Part shown: positions 51,172-62,809 of the stretch, one piece after another | How positions within the stretch are numbered: the first letter of the stretch is position 1 | How the letters are laid out: each line of letters starts with the position of its first letter | NCBI GenBank assembly: GCA_025765615.1 | Contig: JAIVFJ010000092.1 | Location: 1 to 64,000 of the forward strand | DNA: 64,000 nucleotides | Reading direction: 5' to 3' | Source of the DNA: Zopfochytrium polystomum | Taxonomy: Eukaryota; Chytridiomycota; Chytridiomycetes; Chytridiales; Chytridiaceae | Position numbers and translations under genes: made by a program | Notes under the pieces: generated by a model | The model's input: the letters and a program-made list of their open reading frames with translations, nothing else | Database searches by the model: none | What the model was told of the DNA's origin: nothing

Positions 51172-52162
51172 ATTCTTTCAATTAGATCGTCCAACCAATG
51201 ACCAAAATTTGCTGTGCCTTTAAGAATGGGGAATGCACTGGAGGCATACTTGATTTGATCACGCTCGCTCATGCTTGGGAGAAAATGTGTGCAGGAGAAT
51301 GGAAATTTGAAAGGCAGTGATTTCCCTGATTTGGTGGCGGATTCTGAGACCTCTTGAGCAGATAATATGAGTGTGGAACTCTTCAATAAGCCCTAAACAA
51401 ATTCAGTATGATGCTTCGAGATTGAGATATCGGTGTAAATAGGTGTAGCAGGTGTGTGTAACAAGTTGGTGTTGAGAAAAGCAGACTTGTCACGATTGTG
51501 GAGCGAAAATGAGTGGGCCAAAATGTTGCAACTCAATATCCCACGAGGCCAAGGACGAATTTGGAGAATCACTGAGTTGCCCCACGTAGATCCGAAGCTG
51601 TAGAATACAGGAAAATTGGTTTGAAGTAAATTGGTGGAGTTTTGGCTGAGTTGTGTTGGTAGGGAGCTCCAAGAAACGAATTTTTGACGAATTTGGCGCT
51701 AATGGAACAGTAAAAATGCGGACAGCTGTTATTCTGCAAGGAACCAGTCGAGGATCACGACGTTTGGTGGAGAGATAGAGTGAAAGTAGCTCTTTCCTGT
51801 GGTGGTAAGCGATTCCTAAAGTGATTGAAAGAAGTGGGCAGAGTAGAAGGTCGCGTTTCGGTCGCTTTTGCGCGTTTTCCAATGTGGCTCATCTGTTGCA
51901 CGTTGCACGACGCTTTTGCAGCGAAAAACAAACGTTGAAACAGTCTTCTCCGAAGTTGGTAGTGGTGGAGGAGTGAGGGACAAAAATTGAAGTGTTGGTT
52001 CTGCAGGTAGTGATGCTGGTGATGTGTGGTGGTGAGTGGCACTGTTTGTTTCCTCGTTCTGCATGCCCCCCTTGTTGTTGCTATGCGTTCTGCTCGTTCT
52101 CCTTATTCTCCACTGATCTCTACTCCAAGTGATTGGGATGGGTCACAATTTTGTATGAAAGA
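51172..52162 (-). mobile_element. LTR body/gag start of a reverse-oriented copia element
   Basis: Read on the minus strand from 52401, LTR sequence appears to run to about 51480, followed by gag-like coding with start MSERDQ near 51280. Internal domains beyond this are missing. Boundaries between LTR and internal sequence are uncertain. Confidence 0.45.
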
Positions 52163-52401
52163 AATGACCGCTGCTGTTTGTGGATGGTGGTGAACTACTC
52201 TGGTGGACTACTCTCTTGTGATGGTGAAGCTGAGGTGGGAGACTGTTGTATAATGTATGCTGTTTGGCTTATTACAAAATTGTGACAAAGACCAGGTGAC
52301 AAAAACTGCACCAAATCCTCATCACAGTTGGTGCTCTCATGCACCACAGTGTGAGGTGTTGCTCCTGCACACTGCTTACTGCAAAAACCCAAAATCTGAC
52401 A
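52163..52401 (-). repeat. Copia LTR start, minus copy of an inverted pair
   Basis: Minus strand begins TGTCAGATTTTGGG at 52401 and matches 50939-51171 in inverse orientation. Its edge abuts an RNase H coding segment on the plus strand exactly at 52402, so this LTR inserted into, or recombined within, another copia element. Confidence 0.75.
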
Positions 52402-52860
52402 GACTCTTCACAAGCGACACCCTTGAACCAGCTGCATATGCTGATGCATCCTATGGCGAACCTGGAGACTGCACAGCGCGCACTGGATGTCTTTTACTCA
52501 TGGGCAACGCCGTCTCTTGGGTCTCAGCAAACAACATCGAGTATGCAATCCTCCACGGAAGCAGAATACTACTCACTTTCTGAAGCTTTCCAAGAAGCAC
52601 AATGGCTCTTAGCTGTATTATCAGAGTTGCAACTCCCTGCACAGCGGCCACTTCCAATCTTCAAGGACAATCAATCTGCAATCGCACTAGTGCTCAACCC
52701 TCTCACACTTGCTCGCACAAAACACATTGACACACATGCTCATTTCCTCCAACAAGGCGTAGCCACTGGAGAGACACTGTACACTACGTACCAATCACTG
52801 ACCAGATCCCTGACATTCTCACAAAATCACTCTCAACGTCTCAGCACCAGCGACTGACCT
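52402..52860 (+). pseudogene. Ty1/copia RNase H fragment
   Basis: Contains AAYADASYGEPGDCTARTG, then after a frame change MQSSTEAEYYSLSEAFQEAQ, IFKDNQSAIALVLNPL and RTKHIDTHAHFLQ, the usual copia RNase H series. Continues in another frame as IPDILTKSLS. Frameshifts make it non-functional. The 5' part is missing at the LTR junction. Confidence 0.88.
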
Positions 52861-53530
52861 CACTTCTTCGTCTCTGACCCTGCTCCAACCTTTCAAACAC
52901 CCTTTTGGTCAAAGCCCTCTGACGCTTATGCACACTTTGCATTACGGTTGCTACACCCATGGCCATTGTGCAGGGGGGCGGAACTGACTGGTTAGCAGCA
53001 AGAGGCACATGACAGACCTGAACCTATTCTGACTGCCAGTTATTGTTCTCACGATGTCCATGGGAGAGCGAGCCACTGCCAATGCAGACCTGGGTGCTGG
53101 CTTGCGCTGGTGACAAATACTCTGAGTATTAAGTGGAACAGAAACCTGGTGTCAACAGTTTTCCTCCTCCTCTGCTCAACCAGATAATACAGGAGAGGTT
53201 TTTACCCTGTCCTGGTCACACTTGCCAAGCAACTATTACAGCGTGCATATCAATTATTCATAACAGAATTTTTCTCTTTCTTTCCAAGTTGGGGAGAAGG
53301 ACCACCCACAAACACACATCTCCGCTTCATTCATTCCACTCACTCACTCAGAGTAGACTGTTTACAGCTAGACCTATCCTTGTCTAAAAACAGGAATCCA
53401 CTTTATGGTAATACAACACCCACAGTTTCTCTTTGTGAAGACCCCCAATCAGACCTCTCTGATGAGTCTACCAGGAAAAATCCTTTGCTTTTGAACTCCT
53501 CCGAGCCTTTCCCGACAGTGGCTCAGTGCA
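52861..53530. other. Repeat remnant, nothing recognised
   Basis: About 670 bp after the RNase H fragment. Probably copia 3' sequence and LTR, but no motif supports this firmly. Confidence 0.35.
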
Positions 53531-53589
53531 GGGACCATGAAGGAATGTTCTAGAAGGTTCCAGAGGTTTCCAGAGGGTGATTCATAACA
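53531..53589 (-). repeat. 5' end fragment of the TGTTATGAATCA LTR
   Basis: About 59 bp on the minus strand match the first part of the solo LTR at 56146. The LTR start (TGTTATGAA) is at 53589, and the rest of that LTR is absent on the left side. Confidence 0.7.
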
Positions 53590-54383
53590 CACACGGCCAG
53601 ACCTTGCCCCAGCAGTTTCATATCTTGGTGCCTTCAGCAAGAATCCCAACATAGCCAGTTACTCCAATGCTGCCCATGGTGTCCACTCAGATGGGAAATC
53701 ACAGCTTGGCTACTATGTTCTATTTGGAGGAACGGCTGTTAGTTGGACACCTGTTTGGAGCAGCACTGTCATGCTGTCACTGCAGGAAGCTGAATATGTA
53801 GCAGTGCCTGAACCAGGACGAGAACTAAAGGCACTATCCCAACTCTACTCAGCACTTCAACTTCCTTCTCCAACTCCTCTTGTCATCTATACTGACAACA
53901 CTGGTGTGATCAACCTCAGCTCAAATGATCTTTACACCAATGGGTCAAAGCATATCATGGTAAAGTATCATTATATTCGAGAACTCGTGGAACAAGACGT
54001 AGTACGGCTTGAATGGATTGCTGGAGGAGACCAGCCTGCAGACTATATGACGAAATCCCTCACAGCTTTACTCAGTGAATACCATCTGAGTCGCATTGGT
54101 CTTTGCTTCTTTTCTCACCTCTGATTCATTTTTCTTATCTGTGAAGTTGTTTTCTTCTTCATTCCTTTTTATTACTTTGACTCATTTTCTTTTACTTCTG
54201 AAGTTCAATATGTGCCCCCATCCATTTTTGTTAGTGTGGTCTGTCCTTTCTGTTCTGGCATCTGATGGCTAGTCATACTTGTTTGTGATTCTTCTTTCTC
54301 TGGTGTACGGTTTCCTTAAGTTGACTATGGCTTAAGGTTTTCCTCTGTGCCGGCCTTTGCTCCTGCCCACAGCTTAGGGGGAG
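53590..54383 (+). pseudogene. Ty1/copia RNase H and 3' end
   Basis: RPDLAPAVSYLGAFSKNP leads (with frame changes) into an open frame 53771-54124: MLSLQEAEYVAVPEPGRELK, IYTDNTGVINLSSND, GSKHIMVKYHYIRELVEQ and WIAGGDQPADYMTKSL. The polypurine tract TTAGGGGGAG at 54375-54383 directly precedes an LTR start. The arrangement RNase H - PPT - LTR is intact. Confidence 0.9.
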
Positions 54384-55195
54384 TGTTAGTTTTGGGCCTT
54401 TTGGTGTAGGCAGTGTGCAGGAGCTTTGACCTGTTACTGCTTGGCAAGGATGACTTGCAGCATTTTGCAAGTGATAGTCCTTGTAACAGTTTTGTATGAA
54501 GACAAACACAAGACTGACAGAAGCCAAGATCAACCTCCCACCACCACCACCTTCAGTAGTGTACTACCTCCATCCCCCACAGCAGCACAACCCATGGACA
54601 ATCCAGCCCAACGAGTTCTTTCACGATCCACCCACCCATGCCCCTTGTCGAGATTGCGACCGGAGGCTGCAATCTCGCCACTCACCATTTGGCAGCTTTG
54701 CCGCTGCCTCATCTGGATCTGTCGCAGCCTCACCTTCACCAATCTCGCAGCCTACAACTGCGATCTCGAAGCCACCTTCAAATTCAGCATGACCGCACGG
54801 CAGCAAAGCTGCCACCTTCCACCTTGGTTTTTCCCGCGGCAATTGCGACCGAAGGCCGTGGTCTCGACGTCATCACCATCACCGCTTGCTGCAATCCCAC
54901 CCTTTGGCCGTGATTTCGGCTGTGATCTCAGCTCCACCATCACCATTTCGCTGGAATCGCGACCTTCAGCCGCGATTTTGACATCAATATTGCGGCGGCG
55001 AAGCCTCTGCCTTCGATCTTGACATCAACCTCGCCTTTATCGCTGCAACCGCGGCCTTAAGCCGCAATTTTGCACAGACATCGCGGCAGCTTTGCCGCAA
55101 CCTTCAAACCTTCATCACGAAAATTGGATCTCCGACGTTTTGGACAATTCCAATGCGCTACACTCACAGCATTCAGCCTTTCGTGCAGCGCTGCT

Positions 55196-55280
<85 letters not shown>

Positions 55281-55500
55281 CCCCCTTATCCTTAATTATT
55301 TTGAGAGGTTTTTAACTCTAATTGTTTCCTTTTCTTTGAAGGTACTTTCCGGCATTCGAGTATCTTCTTCTTCCAGCCTGACATTTACAGTGGTGGTTAT
55401 TCAGGTATTTTCCAGCATTCAGAATATCTTCTTCTTTCTGTCTGACATTTACCATTGCGGTTATTCAGTTATTCAGGTTCTGGGCATTTGGCTGCATTAG
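54384..55500 (+). repeat. Copia 3' LTR and following repeat sequence with (CT)n
   Basis: Starts TGTTAG at 54384 right after the polypurine tract; TGTGCAGGAGC and TTTTGTATGAA are shared with the LTR pair at 50.9/52.4 kb. The body (54620-55090) has loosely repeated 'ATTGCGACC..GGC' and 'CGATTTTGACATCAAC' phrases. A pure (CT)n array lies at about 55201-55277. The 3' LTR end was not located. Confidence 0.6.
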
Positions 55501-55926
55501 TCAGTGTCCTTTGTTTCATTTCTGTGGTTTGCACTGTCCAACTAGGGGCAGAGTAGCGTCAGCAGTCTCTCTCTATATTGGTATGTGACCTTTCACTCTG
55601 TCTTTTCATTTACCCTCTCTCTTCATTTGTAGCTGTCCTGCCCTTGTGGAAGGAGTGAATGAAGTGGAGAGGTAGAAAGAAAGAAAGGATACAACTGAGG
55701 TTTGAACTGAGGACTTAGAGTGTAGCAAGAGACCAAGGGAAAGCGGGCAAAGAGAGCTCGTTTTAGAAAGTGACTGGCAAATAGGAGTGAGAGTGTTTTT
55801 TTTTCAATAAGAAAACTCTGCCCAATTATACTCCTGCAGGAAGGCTGACAGTTTTCCTGTTTTGCCTATCTGAACAATTTGCAAACCGCTTCAGACAGGA
55901 CTTTGCTCCTGGGAGGTGTTGTAAAC
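55501..55926. other. Intergenic, no feature seen
   Basis: About 425 bp of low-information sequence between the copia LTR region and the next repeat. No ORF with motifs. Confidence 0.4.
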
Positions 55927-57104
55927 TGTGAGACTATACTCACTCCTTTGACCCTGGGATCTGGGCCCTAGAGTGAGGGAAAGCAAATAATAGGCTAAAA
56001 CTAACTTTATTGGGCTGTTGTCTAGGGGGTGTTTCAACCCTACTACTTGCCTAGTCCACGAAGTATCCCTACTGATCTGTCTAACAGGGGTCTCAAACAC
56101 AAAGAATGAACATTCAGAGGGGCAATCCTCTGAGGGATCGGTGCGTGTTATGAATCACCCTCTGGAAACCTCTGGAACCTTCTTGAACGTTCCTTCATGG
56201 GACCTTGTGGAACCTTCTGGAACCTTCTTTGCTTTCCTGACTTGTCTTGTTGTCATTGGTATCACTGGTATCATTGTATAACTAATTGCTCTTTCTGGAA
56301 CTTTCTTTGAGTCTTGACAAGGAAGACTCTCAAAAGGTATAAAAGGGGGATGGGGGACCTGTCCCATCCCTCAAGTGAATTATTGTTTCCAATACAATCA
56401 TCACTCCTCTCAGCTCCTTGTCTGCCTTGTCCTGTCCTGTCCTGTTCCTGACAGTGCGGGAGCACCAATTACTCGCGTGACCACAGGCCAATGCAAGGGG
56501 AAACAGAAGGGCACTCCCAAGGGCACAACACACCACAGAATAAAGAGAGAGAAGAGGGAAACAGGGGTTTTTATCTCAGGAACCTAATCTCAAATACAAC
56601 AGGAGCAGTTAATAGCGACAGGACAGACAGGGCGCAACCTAGCGCCCCTCGTTGCGGACAGTGCTGTGGGAGCCCTTGTTGTTGCCAGCGACAGGGGGGA
56701 GAGAGAGAAGGGAGTCGACTATGTAGGGGTCAGAAGGTCGCCAGCAGGGAGCTTGCACACGGAAACACCTGCGATCGTACACACACCCCTCTGGGCTGCA
56801 TTGGCATCACTTGACCAACGGGCTTTATTGCATCGCACTCGTACTCACACATCTCACTCTCACAGCAATAGGACTGAGGCAGGCACTTCCCTGGTGCAAC
56901 AGAAACTGTTAAGACGAAAGTAGTAAAAGCAGGCCCAATAATAAAGACGGGTTAGCTGCAAATACACTTTGATAACACCTTGGAAACTAAAGAACTGGGA
57001 GTAATAATAGGGGTCCTGATCCTTGCGGTTTTATGACAGGTACGCTTGTTTTTGCGAATAAAATCCCTAGACTTTATCACTGAGACCTCAGTGTAGTCTC
57101 ACAA
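55927..57104. repeat. Composite repeat A+B with terminal inverted repeats
   Basis: Left end TGTGAGACTATACTCA (55927-55942); right end, reverse complemented, TGTGAGACTACACTGA, 14 of 16 matching. Left part (to ~56889) is repeat A in minus orientation, interrupted by a solo LTR; right part (56890-57103) is repeat B. Without the LTR and its duplication it is about 865 bp. No coding sequence. AAC flanks both ends, a possible 3-bp target duplication. It could be a non-autonomous TIR transposon, or two related LTR-like repeats abutting. Confidence 0.55.
56146..56453 (+). repeat. Solo LTR, 308 bp, with 5-bp target-site duplication
   Basis: Begins TGTTATGAATCACC and ends TTCCTGACA (TG...CA). It is flanked by GTGCG on both sides (56141-56145 and 56454-56458). 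It interrupts repeat A, as comparison with the uninterrupted copy at 16985-17574 shows. A TATAAAAG box at ~56338 gives the orientation. Homologous 5' fragment at 53531-53589. Confidence 0.88.
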
Positions 57105-57115
57105 ACCTCTTCCTG

Positions 57116-57345
57116 CAGAGGGAGGGTGATTTGAGATATTCAGAGCATTTCAAATCAACCAAGGTCTGTGTGGAGCCCTGTGTGCAGCAACTGGTCTCCC
57201 CACAGAGGGAAAATGATTTGAAACCTTCAGGAGCATTTCAAATCAACCAAGATCTGTCCAGAGGTCTGTGTGCAGTGACCAGTCTTCCCACAGAGGAAGA
57301 TGATTTGAAATCATCAAGAGCATTTCAAATCAACCAGTGGGCGTC
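57116..57345 (+). repeat. ~88-bp tandem repeat, about 2.7 copies
   Basis: Three successive units start at ~57116, ~57202 and ~57291. Each holds CAGAGG..GATTTGA, then GAGCATTTCAAATCAACCA, and units 1 and 2 continue with CTGTGTGCAG. Units differ by substitutions and small indels. Confidence 0.85.
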
Positions 57346-58034
57346 CTGAGGCCTGGACAGAGGTCTCTGCACAGCAGACAAAGGGTGTTGCAAACAGAGA
57401 CAAAAGTTAGCTGACCTGGGGCAGCTGGGAGCTGCCCCAGTTCAACATTTCTCTGAACCCATTGAGGTAATACTTTACCTCACATGATGGGAGAGAGGGA
57501 ATGCTGAGTGCTGCTCACACCAGGCACCATCCTAGCAGGCATGGCCAATTGAGGGTGATTCTAACTGCATTGTCCTTGCTGGCAAAGCCAAGGAAAGTTA
57601 AGCTAGAATGACTGCCGTCTTCACCTAAACTACGGCCGATTCGATAAAGATCTCAGAATCTGCTGTTCACTCCAAGTCTGGTTTACATTATTTTCTTCTG
57701 TGATGGGTGGAGTGGAGGAAATGAGGAAATGGAGATGTGGACGAAGGTGGATGCACCCAAAGCTCGCATCCTCCCGCTTTTGTCAAATTCAATCGAAGGA
57801 ATAACTCAAAACCTAGCACAGTGGCGAGCGCTTCTCCCTTTCCCCGATTTCCACCGAGGGAAAAGGAAGCTTGGTTTGTTGGCGGGCGGTGTCTGCCGCC
57901 GCCCCTTCCTTTTTTCGGGGGTCCGCCATCCTTGCTGCAAATTTTGAAGAAAAAAAAAAAATCAACCCGGCCGCAAGGTCCACACCTATTTTCTGTTTGT
58001 CTCTCTCTAATCTGTCTCTCACTGTCTCTCTCTT

Positions 58035-58075
<41 letters not shown>

Positions 58076-58113
58076 CTCTCACTCTTAGAGTATTATAATC
58101 CGTTTCGTTCAAG
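57346..58113. promoter_or_regulatory. Upstream region of the SH3 gene with (CT)n at the 5'UTR
   Basis: About 770 bp without genes. A (CT)n array at about 58036-58072 ends only ~40 bp before the start codon at 58114, so it is probably in the core promoter or 5'UTR. Confidence 0.5.
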
Positions 58114-61100
58114 ATGGCCGATGCCAGCAGCATCGGCAACAACGGCGGTGGCGAAACGGGCTTGATGGGCTTGGCGTCCGCTTCTTCGCCTTTGGGCGGG
58201 GGTCTGCCGGGCAGCGAAAGCGGGGCCGTGGGTGGAGGAGGAGGAGGAGGCAGCACAACTACCACCATCAGCGACGGCATCGGGAGTGCAACGTCGGGTA
58301 GTGCTGTCGGCGCCGGTGTTGTGCTTTCTGCAATGGGTCCCTCCGCCTCAGCCGCCTCGACCAACTCCTCATCTTCCGCCTACACCACTGCCTCAACTAC
58401 GTCCACATCAGCTTCTACAGCCTCCTCAGCCTCAGCATCCCTCGTGTTGTCAGCTTTTCCGACTTTGATTGAGGAAGACCTCGCAGATCATCGGTCCAGA
58501 TCTCTCTCCATCTTGACGGCGGTCGCAAGGTGTCGGTCCGCGTTTTCCACCGTGGCCTCTGCTTTACTGGATTTGGCAGATGCCATAACAAGGACTGACG
58601 ATAGCAGAGTATCTCGATCACTTCGGCCACTGTTTGGATCGAAAGACCTTGATGGCGCAGGAGATATGGAGATTGAAGGTGCGATCACAGCAGCTAAACT
58701 GTCCTAATCCTTTCCAGGCATCCTGAAGCAAGCTGTCGCTGCGAAGGTTTCCATGTCGAAAGCTTTCAAGAAGCTGGTTAGTACCTTTATTTTCCCTCGC
58801 ATGGCACTTAGTGGAGTCTAACGTTGAAACACCGTCAGAGTTCTGAGATTGCGGCAGAGTTTGAAGAACCGCTTGCCCAGCTGCTGAAGGTCTTGTTTCC
58901 TAAGAAGGCCCTCCGGATCTAACTGATCTCGTTCAGAATCATGATAGAAGCACATCCCTCAAAGCGATGGATTCACGGTCAGGGATTCTTCGGGTAGAAA
59001 TGGAATTGCGAAGCGTCTTGCCCAACCAGCGAGAGCAACACTCGCAATTGACAGAGGAGCTGAGTCGACTGAAGCAAAACCATAATCGAACGGTTCTTTC
59101 CGACGAGTCCAAAACGATCAGTAACATTCGACGTTTCCTCGCCAGCCTCCTATCATTAGAGTACTCTCGTTTCAAGGAATGCGCTTCTTTGGCCGGAGAG
59201 GCTTCGGCGGCAATCGACGCTTCACCGGGACCTGTGACTATCCCAGTTTCTGAATTCAACAGTGAATTCTCAGACCCGCCATCGAGCTTACACGAAGTGG
59301 AGCCACCGAAAGCTTCGCCCTCTCAAAGATCAGATCTTGCCAAATCAGAGTTCGCAGATTCTAGCAGCTCTTCGAATTTAGCAAATGATATCCAACAGTC
59401 TGCGACCGGGAGTATGTCGACAGAAAAGGACTCAATGCCACTGAAAGCCTCAAAAAATATTGATCGCCTAGTTACACCAAGGACAAATTCGTTGGTCCCC
59501 TTTCAAGTATCTGCAGGAGTACGGGCGAAGCTTATAAATGGCGAGATTCTACCGGCGGGCCCCGAGAAATTTCGCCATTTGACAGTGGAGAGATCTCGCT
59601 CAGATGCACGAAATTACAATAGCCCAAACTCCAATGGCGGTTCTGGCCTTCTCCCTCCAAACGCCCGAGGAAAGCCAGGCCGCAGTAATCTCCGTCCTGT
59701 CTCCGAGGTGTCAATAACATCTCGAAGGAGTTCTTTGGACAGTTTAGTGGACGCCGCCCGTGCAGCCTTGACTTTCTCTGGCACGGCAGGTCCCGCTGAT
59801 TCCTCCGTTGATTTTGAACGACCTCGGTCTGCGCTCGGAGATGACAAGGGATATTCAAGCCTTGATCGGAAAAAATCGAAAGCGGGTATGGCAAACGGAA
59901 TGGACTACGACAGTGCCAATTCTGCGGCTTTCTCTCAAAATGTGGTTATTTCGGCACGGAAGTCCTCGTTGGCAATTGCTGAGTTCCCAGCACCTGGTAC
60001 CTTGCAGCGAAATGGGCAATCGATGGCAACCGGCTCACCACCATCGATGCCACAACAGTCTCGAGTGTACAATAATAGCGGCGGAGTCAACCTTAACTAT
60101 AGCGCCCAGCAGCCCCAACAGCAGCCAGGACGAATGCTGAATATATCGACCAACGAGAATAACTTTTGGATCCCCGAGTCAAATAGTCCAAGTGGTGGAA
60201 ACAGTCCAACATCACCTACGGCAACCGCGGGGCCAAATTTTAATGCGAAAGGACTGCAAAACTTCGCAATTCGGCTTTTCACCAATAAGAAAAACAAGGA
60301 GGCACTTGGAACTAATTCCAATAGTAGTAATTCAAGCAGCTTTGGCGGAACAGGGCTGAATTACTCCGGTGTTGTTGGCCAGGGCAACGCAAACAGCACT
60401 TCAAATCCGTCAGCATCCTTCGCTGGTCGGAAAGATCCTGGCCAATATCACAATATATCCAACCTCAACATGGATTTTGGACCTTCAGTCATGACTCCTG
60501 GCGACCAGCCTTCGTCGAAAGCGGTGAAATCCACCATGATTCAGTCGGCATCTCTCCAAACTGTTCCCACCCCGGCTACACCAGTCATGATGAAGGCTCC
60601 GTTTTTCCCACAGCAATCTAATCAAAACAACCAGCAGTCCCAGTTCCCCCAACAATCACAGCAGTCCAAACCGGGATCCATCCTTCCTCCCTCGGCGAAT
60701 ACCCTCCCAATACCGATCTCAACCGGACCCAACGTTGCGACCGCTGTTAACACTCTAGCAAATTCAAACCCTACCGCGTCAAACCCCTCCGCTCTCTTAA
60801 GCAAGTCCAACGCAGGGGCCGAGTTCGGAGTACCACAAAATCATTCCCCATCGACGTCAAATGGTCCTCCAACGTATGGAACTTCCTCTTTTTCTAGGAA
60901 CCAATCTGCGGCTCCGCCCGTTGCAAATACTGTGGGACCCACAACTTCATCACCCTCTGCCTCTTTGTCTAAACCTCCAATATCGGCGCGCCGTGCACAA
61001 CTGTTAATTCCTGGACCAGAACGAAAGAAACCGTCAATTCTTCCCTTACGACCCGAAGCCGCCATGCCAGATCTACCACCACTGGACACAGCAGCACCAC

Positions 61101-61624
61101 CTGCTCCTCTTGTAATCACTCGTAATATCCGCTTCAACGATGTGGTGGAGGCGTGGTCGCCAGACAGCATTGCGTCGTCGGTCCTTTCTTCTGCGGCTAT
61201 CGACGGAAACGGTGTACTTCCAGTCGCTGGGGGCACGCGGGTGCGAAGCTATATGGCCAGTGAAGACGGTAGTGGAGATACCGGCGGAGCAGTAAGTGTC
61301 TCAAGCGATGGAGGGAGCGGCACCGTCGATACCCCGAGCGCTGCGGCGTACCCCGCATTTGAAGGTACCGTAGTCGCTGGCCCTGTTGACGATGTGGTGA
61401 AAGGCGACCATGTGGTTGCATTACACGCATTTGCCGCTCGCAGCGGCAAAGAGATGTCGCTTGCCAAAGGTGACGTTGTTGCTGTGCATAAAAAATCCGG
61501 AACCTGGATATATGGCACTAAGCTGGTTCCTCGGTGGAAAGCCGGTAACGGCAGTGATGAGGACAAGGGAGAGATGGGTTGGATACCTGTCGCTTTTGTC
61601 GCGAGGTTTTTGCTTGGGGCGTAA
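58114..61624 (+). CDS. SH3-domain protein with helical N-terminus and long disordered middle
   Basis: Four exons fit in phase: 58114-58678, 58718-58776, 58839-58889 and 58937-61624 (1120 aa). After a Gly/Ser/Thr-rich start (1-115) come predicted helices: TLIEEDLADHRSRSLSIL, AVAAKVSMSKAFKKL, SSEIAAEFEEPLAQLLK, HSQLTEELSRLKQNHNRT and NIRRFLASLLSLEYSRFKEC, to about residue 320. They resemble a BAR-type or other dimeric helical bundle, but I cannot assign the family. Residues ~330-1050 are Ser/Asn/Pro/Gln-rich and likely disordered. The C-terminus is an SH3 domain (~1053-1118): VVALHAFAARSGKEMSLAKGD, VVAVHKKSGTWIYG, MGWIPVAFVARFL. Such proteins often link membranes to actin or polarity factors; here that is inference. 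Treating the last exon as a separate gene would break the helical region. Confidence 0.8.
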
Positions 61625-62419
61625 AGCTATGACTGTAAAACACCTTCTTGGAGCCGTTGGATAGTCAATGATATGCATGTTGTCGGAATCGGCACAGCGT
61701 TGGGTTTAATGCAAATGGTTTGGTTGTTGTCATTTTCGGCCCTCCTTATCTTCGTTTAACCATCTTGTCGTTTCTCGGTGCTTCAGTGTTTGAATTTCCT
61801 TCTCGTACCGCTTCATATTCTTTCTTAAGACACTCGGCTTCGCGTTGTACCCGGCAGAAAATCTGCTTCATTCTCGCCACCCTTTTTCCCCACCACTTCT
61901 CGACCTCGTTAACCTCTCGTAACGTTCAATTCATATCAGATGGAATGCGTCCCGGCCGTGCTTTTCGTGGAAACTGAGACAGAAAAGCGATTCAACACCG
62001 GCTATGGCGCTTGGCAACAGCAGCCAATGTGACCGCTGTCAATGGATTGGTCACCAACACAGCAGGTCGACTCAACGTCTCCTCAGCAGGCAGATTCAGT
62101 GTTTGTTTGCCTGGTGGAAATGTTGGGTAGCTTCCGTTGAATCCGAGTGGTGTCGAAGTGGTTACTGAAGTGTCTGCTGTTGATGTCCCTGATCGATCAC
62201 CCAAGTGTCAAACGTGGTTTTTATACGGGGTGCTGCGTGTCCAGTTGCTGCTTTTCTGGGGGCTGCCCAGCTGTCCCCTTTTTATAGCAAGGTGCCGGAG
62301 GCACAGCTGGGAGGCAGAGGCACAGCCTGGGAGGCATCTCGGAGTCACACAGGCAAAGAGTCAGGAGACATTCAGTTGGCCCAACCCTGGGAGATGGGAG
62401 ACGATGACACCCCGTTGCA
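61625..62419. other. Intergenic, no gene seen
   Basis: About 800 bp after the SH3 gene. Short ORFs without motifs. The right part grades into copia-related sequence. Confidence 0.4.
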
Positions 62420-62643
62420 TCACGCTGATGTGGCCAAAACTCCATGGAGTATGTGTGCAAAGAAGTGATCATGCTCTCATTCCCATCGAATTGCTAGTGT
62501 AAAAACACACTGATACACACTGATGTGATGTCTGGCCTGTGGTTGGAAACCTTGGGAACCTTTCCAAGCAGCTCAAATACCCACAGAGGAGTACGAACGT
62601 CAGAGGATCTTGAATAAGGTAGTACCAATGTGAGTATACTCCA
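62420..62643 (-). repeat. Copia LTR-type fragment related to the 20-kb element
   Basis: On the minus strand it starts TTGGAGTATACTCACATTGG at ~62643 and runs through AAGATCCTCTGACG and ACTCCTCTGTG, matching the LTR start at 20130-20061. Further on, a block at 62470-62420 (CACATACTCCATGGAGTTTTG-like) matches the sequence at 42701-42750. Confidence 0.65.
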
Positions 62644-62809
62644 ATACAGTTTGGTAGGGGGGTCAGCCACACCCTGTCTGTTCCACCGTCCGGCCACTGA
62701 CTGTTTGTTCCTGTTATTGGCGCCAACGAGATTCTTCAGCATCGGTGCACTGAGTGGCGCCAGCGGTGCCCTGCTTGTCCTACTGCGCTACGAACGGCTT
62801 TTGACGTTT

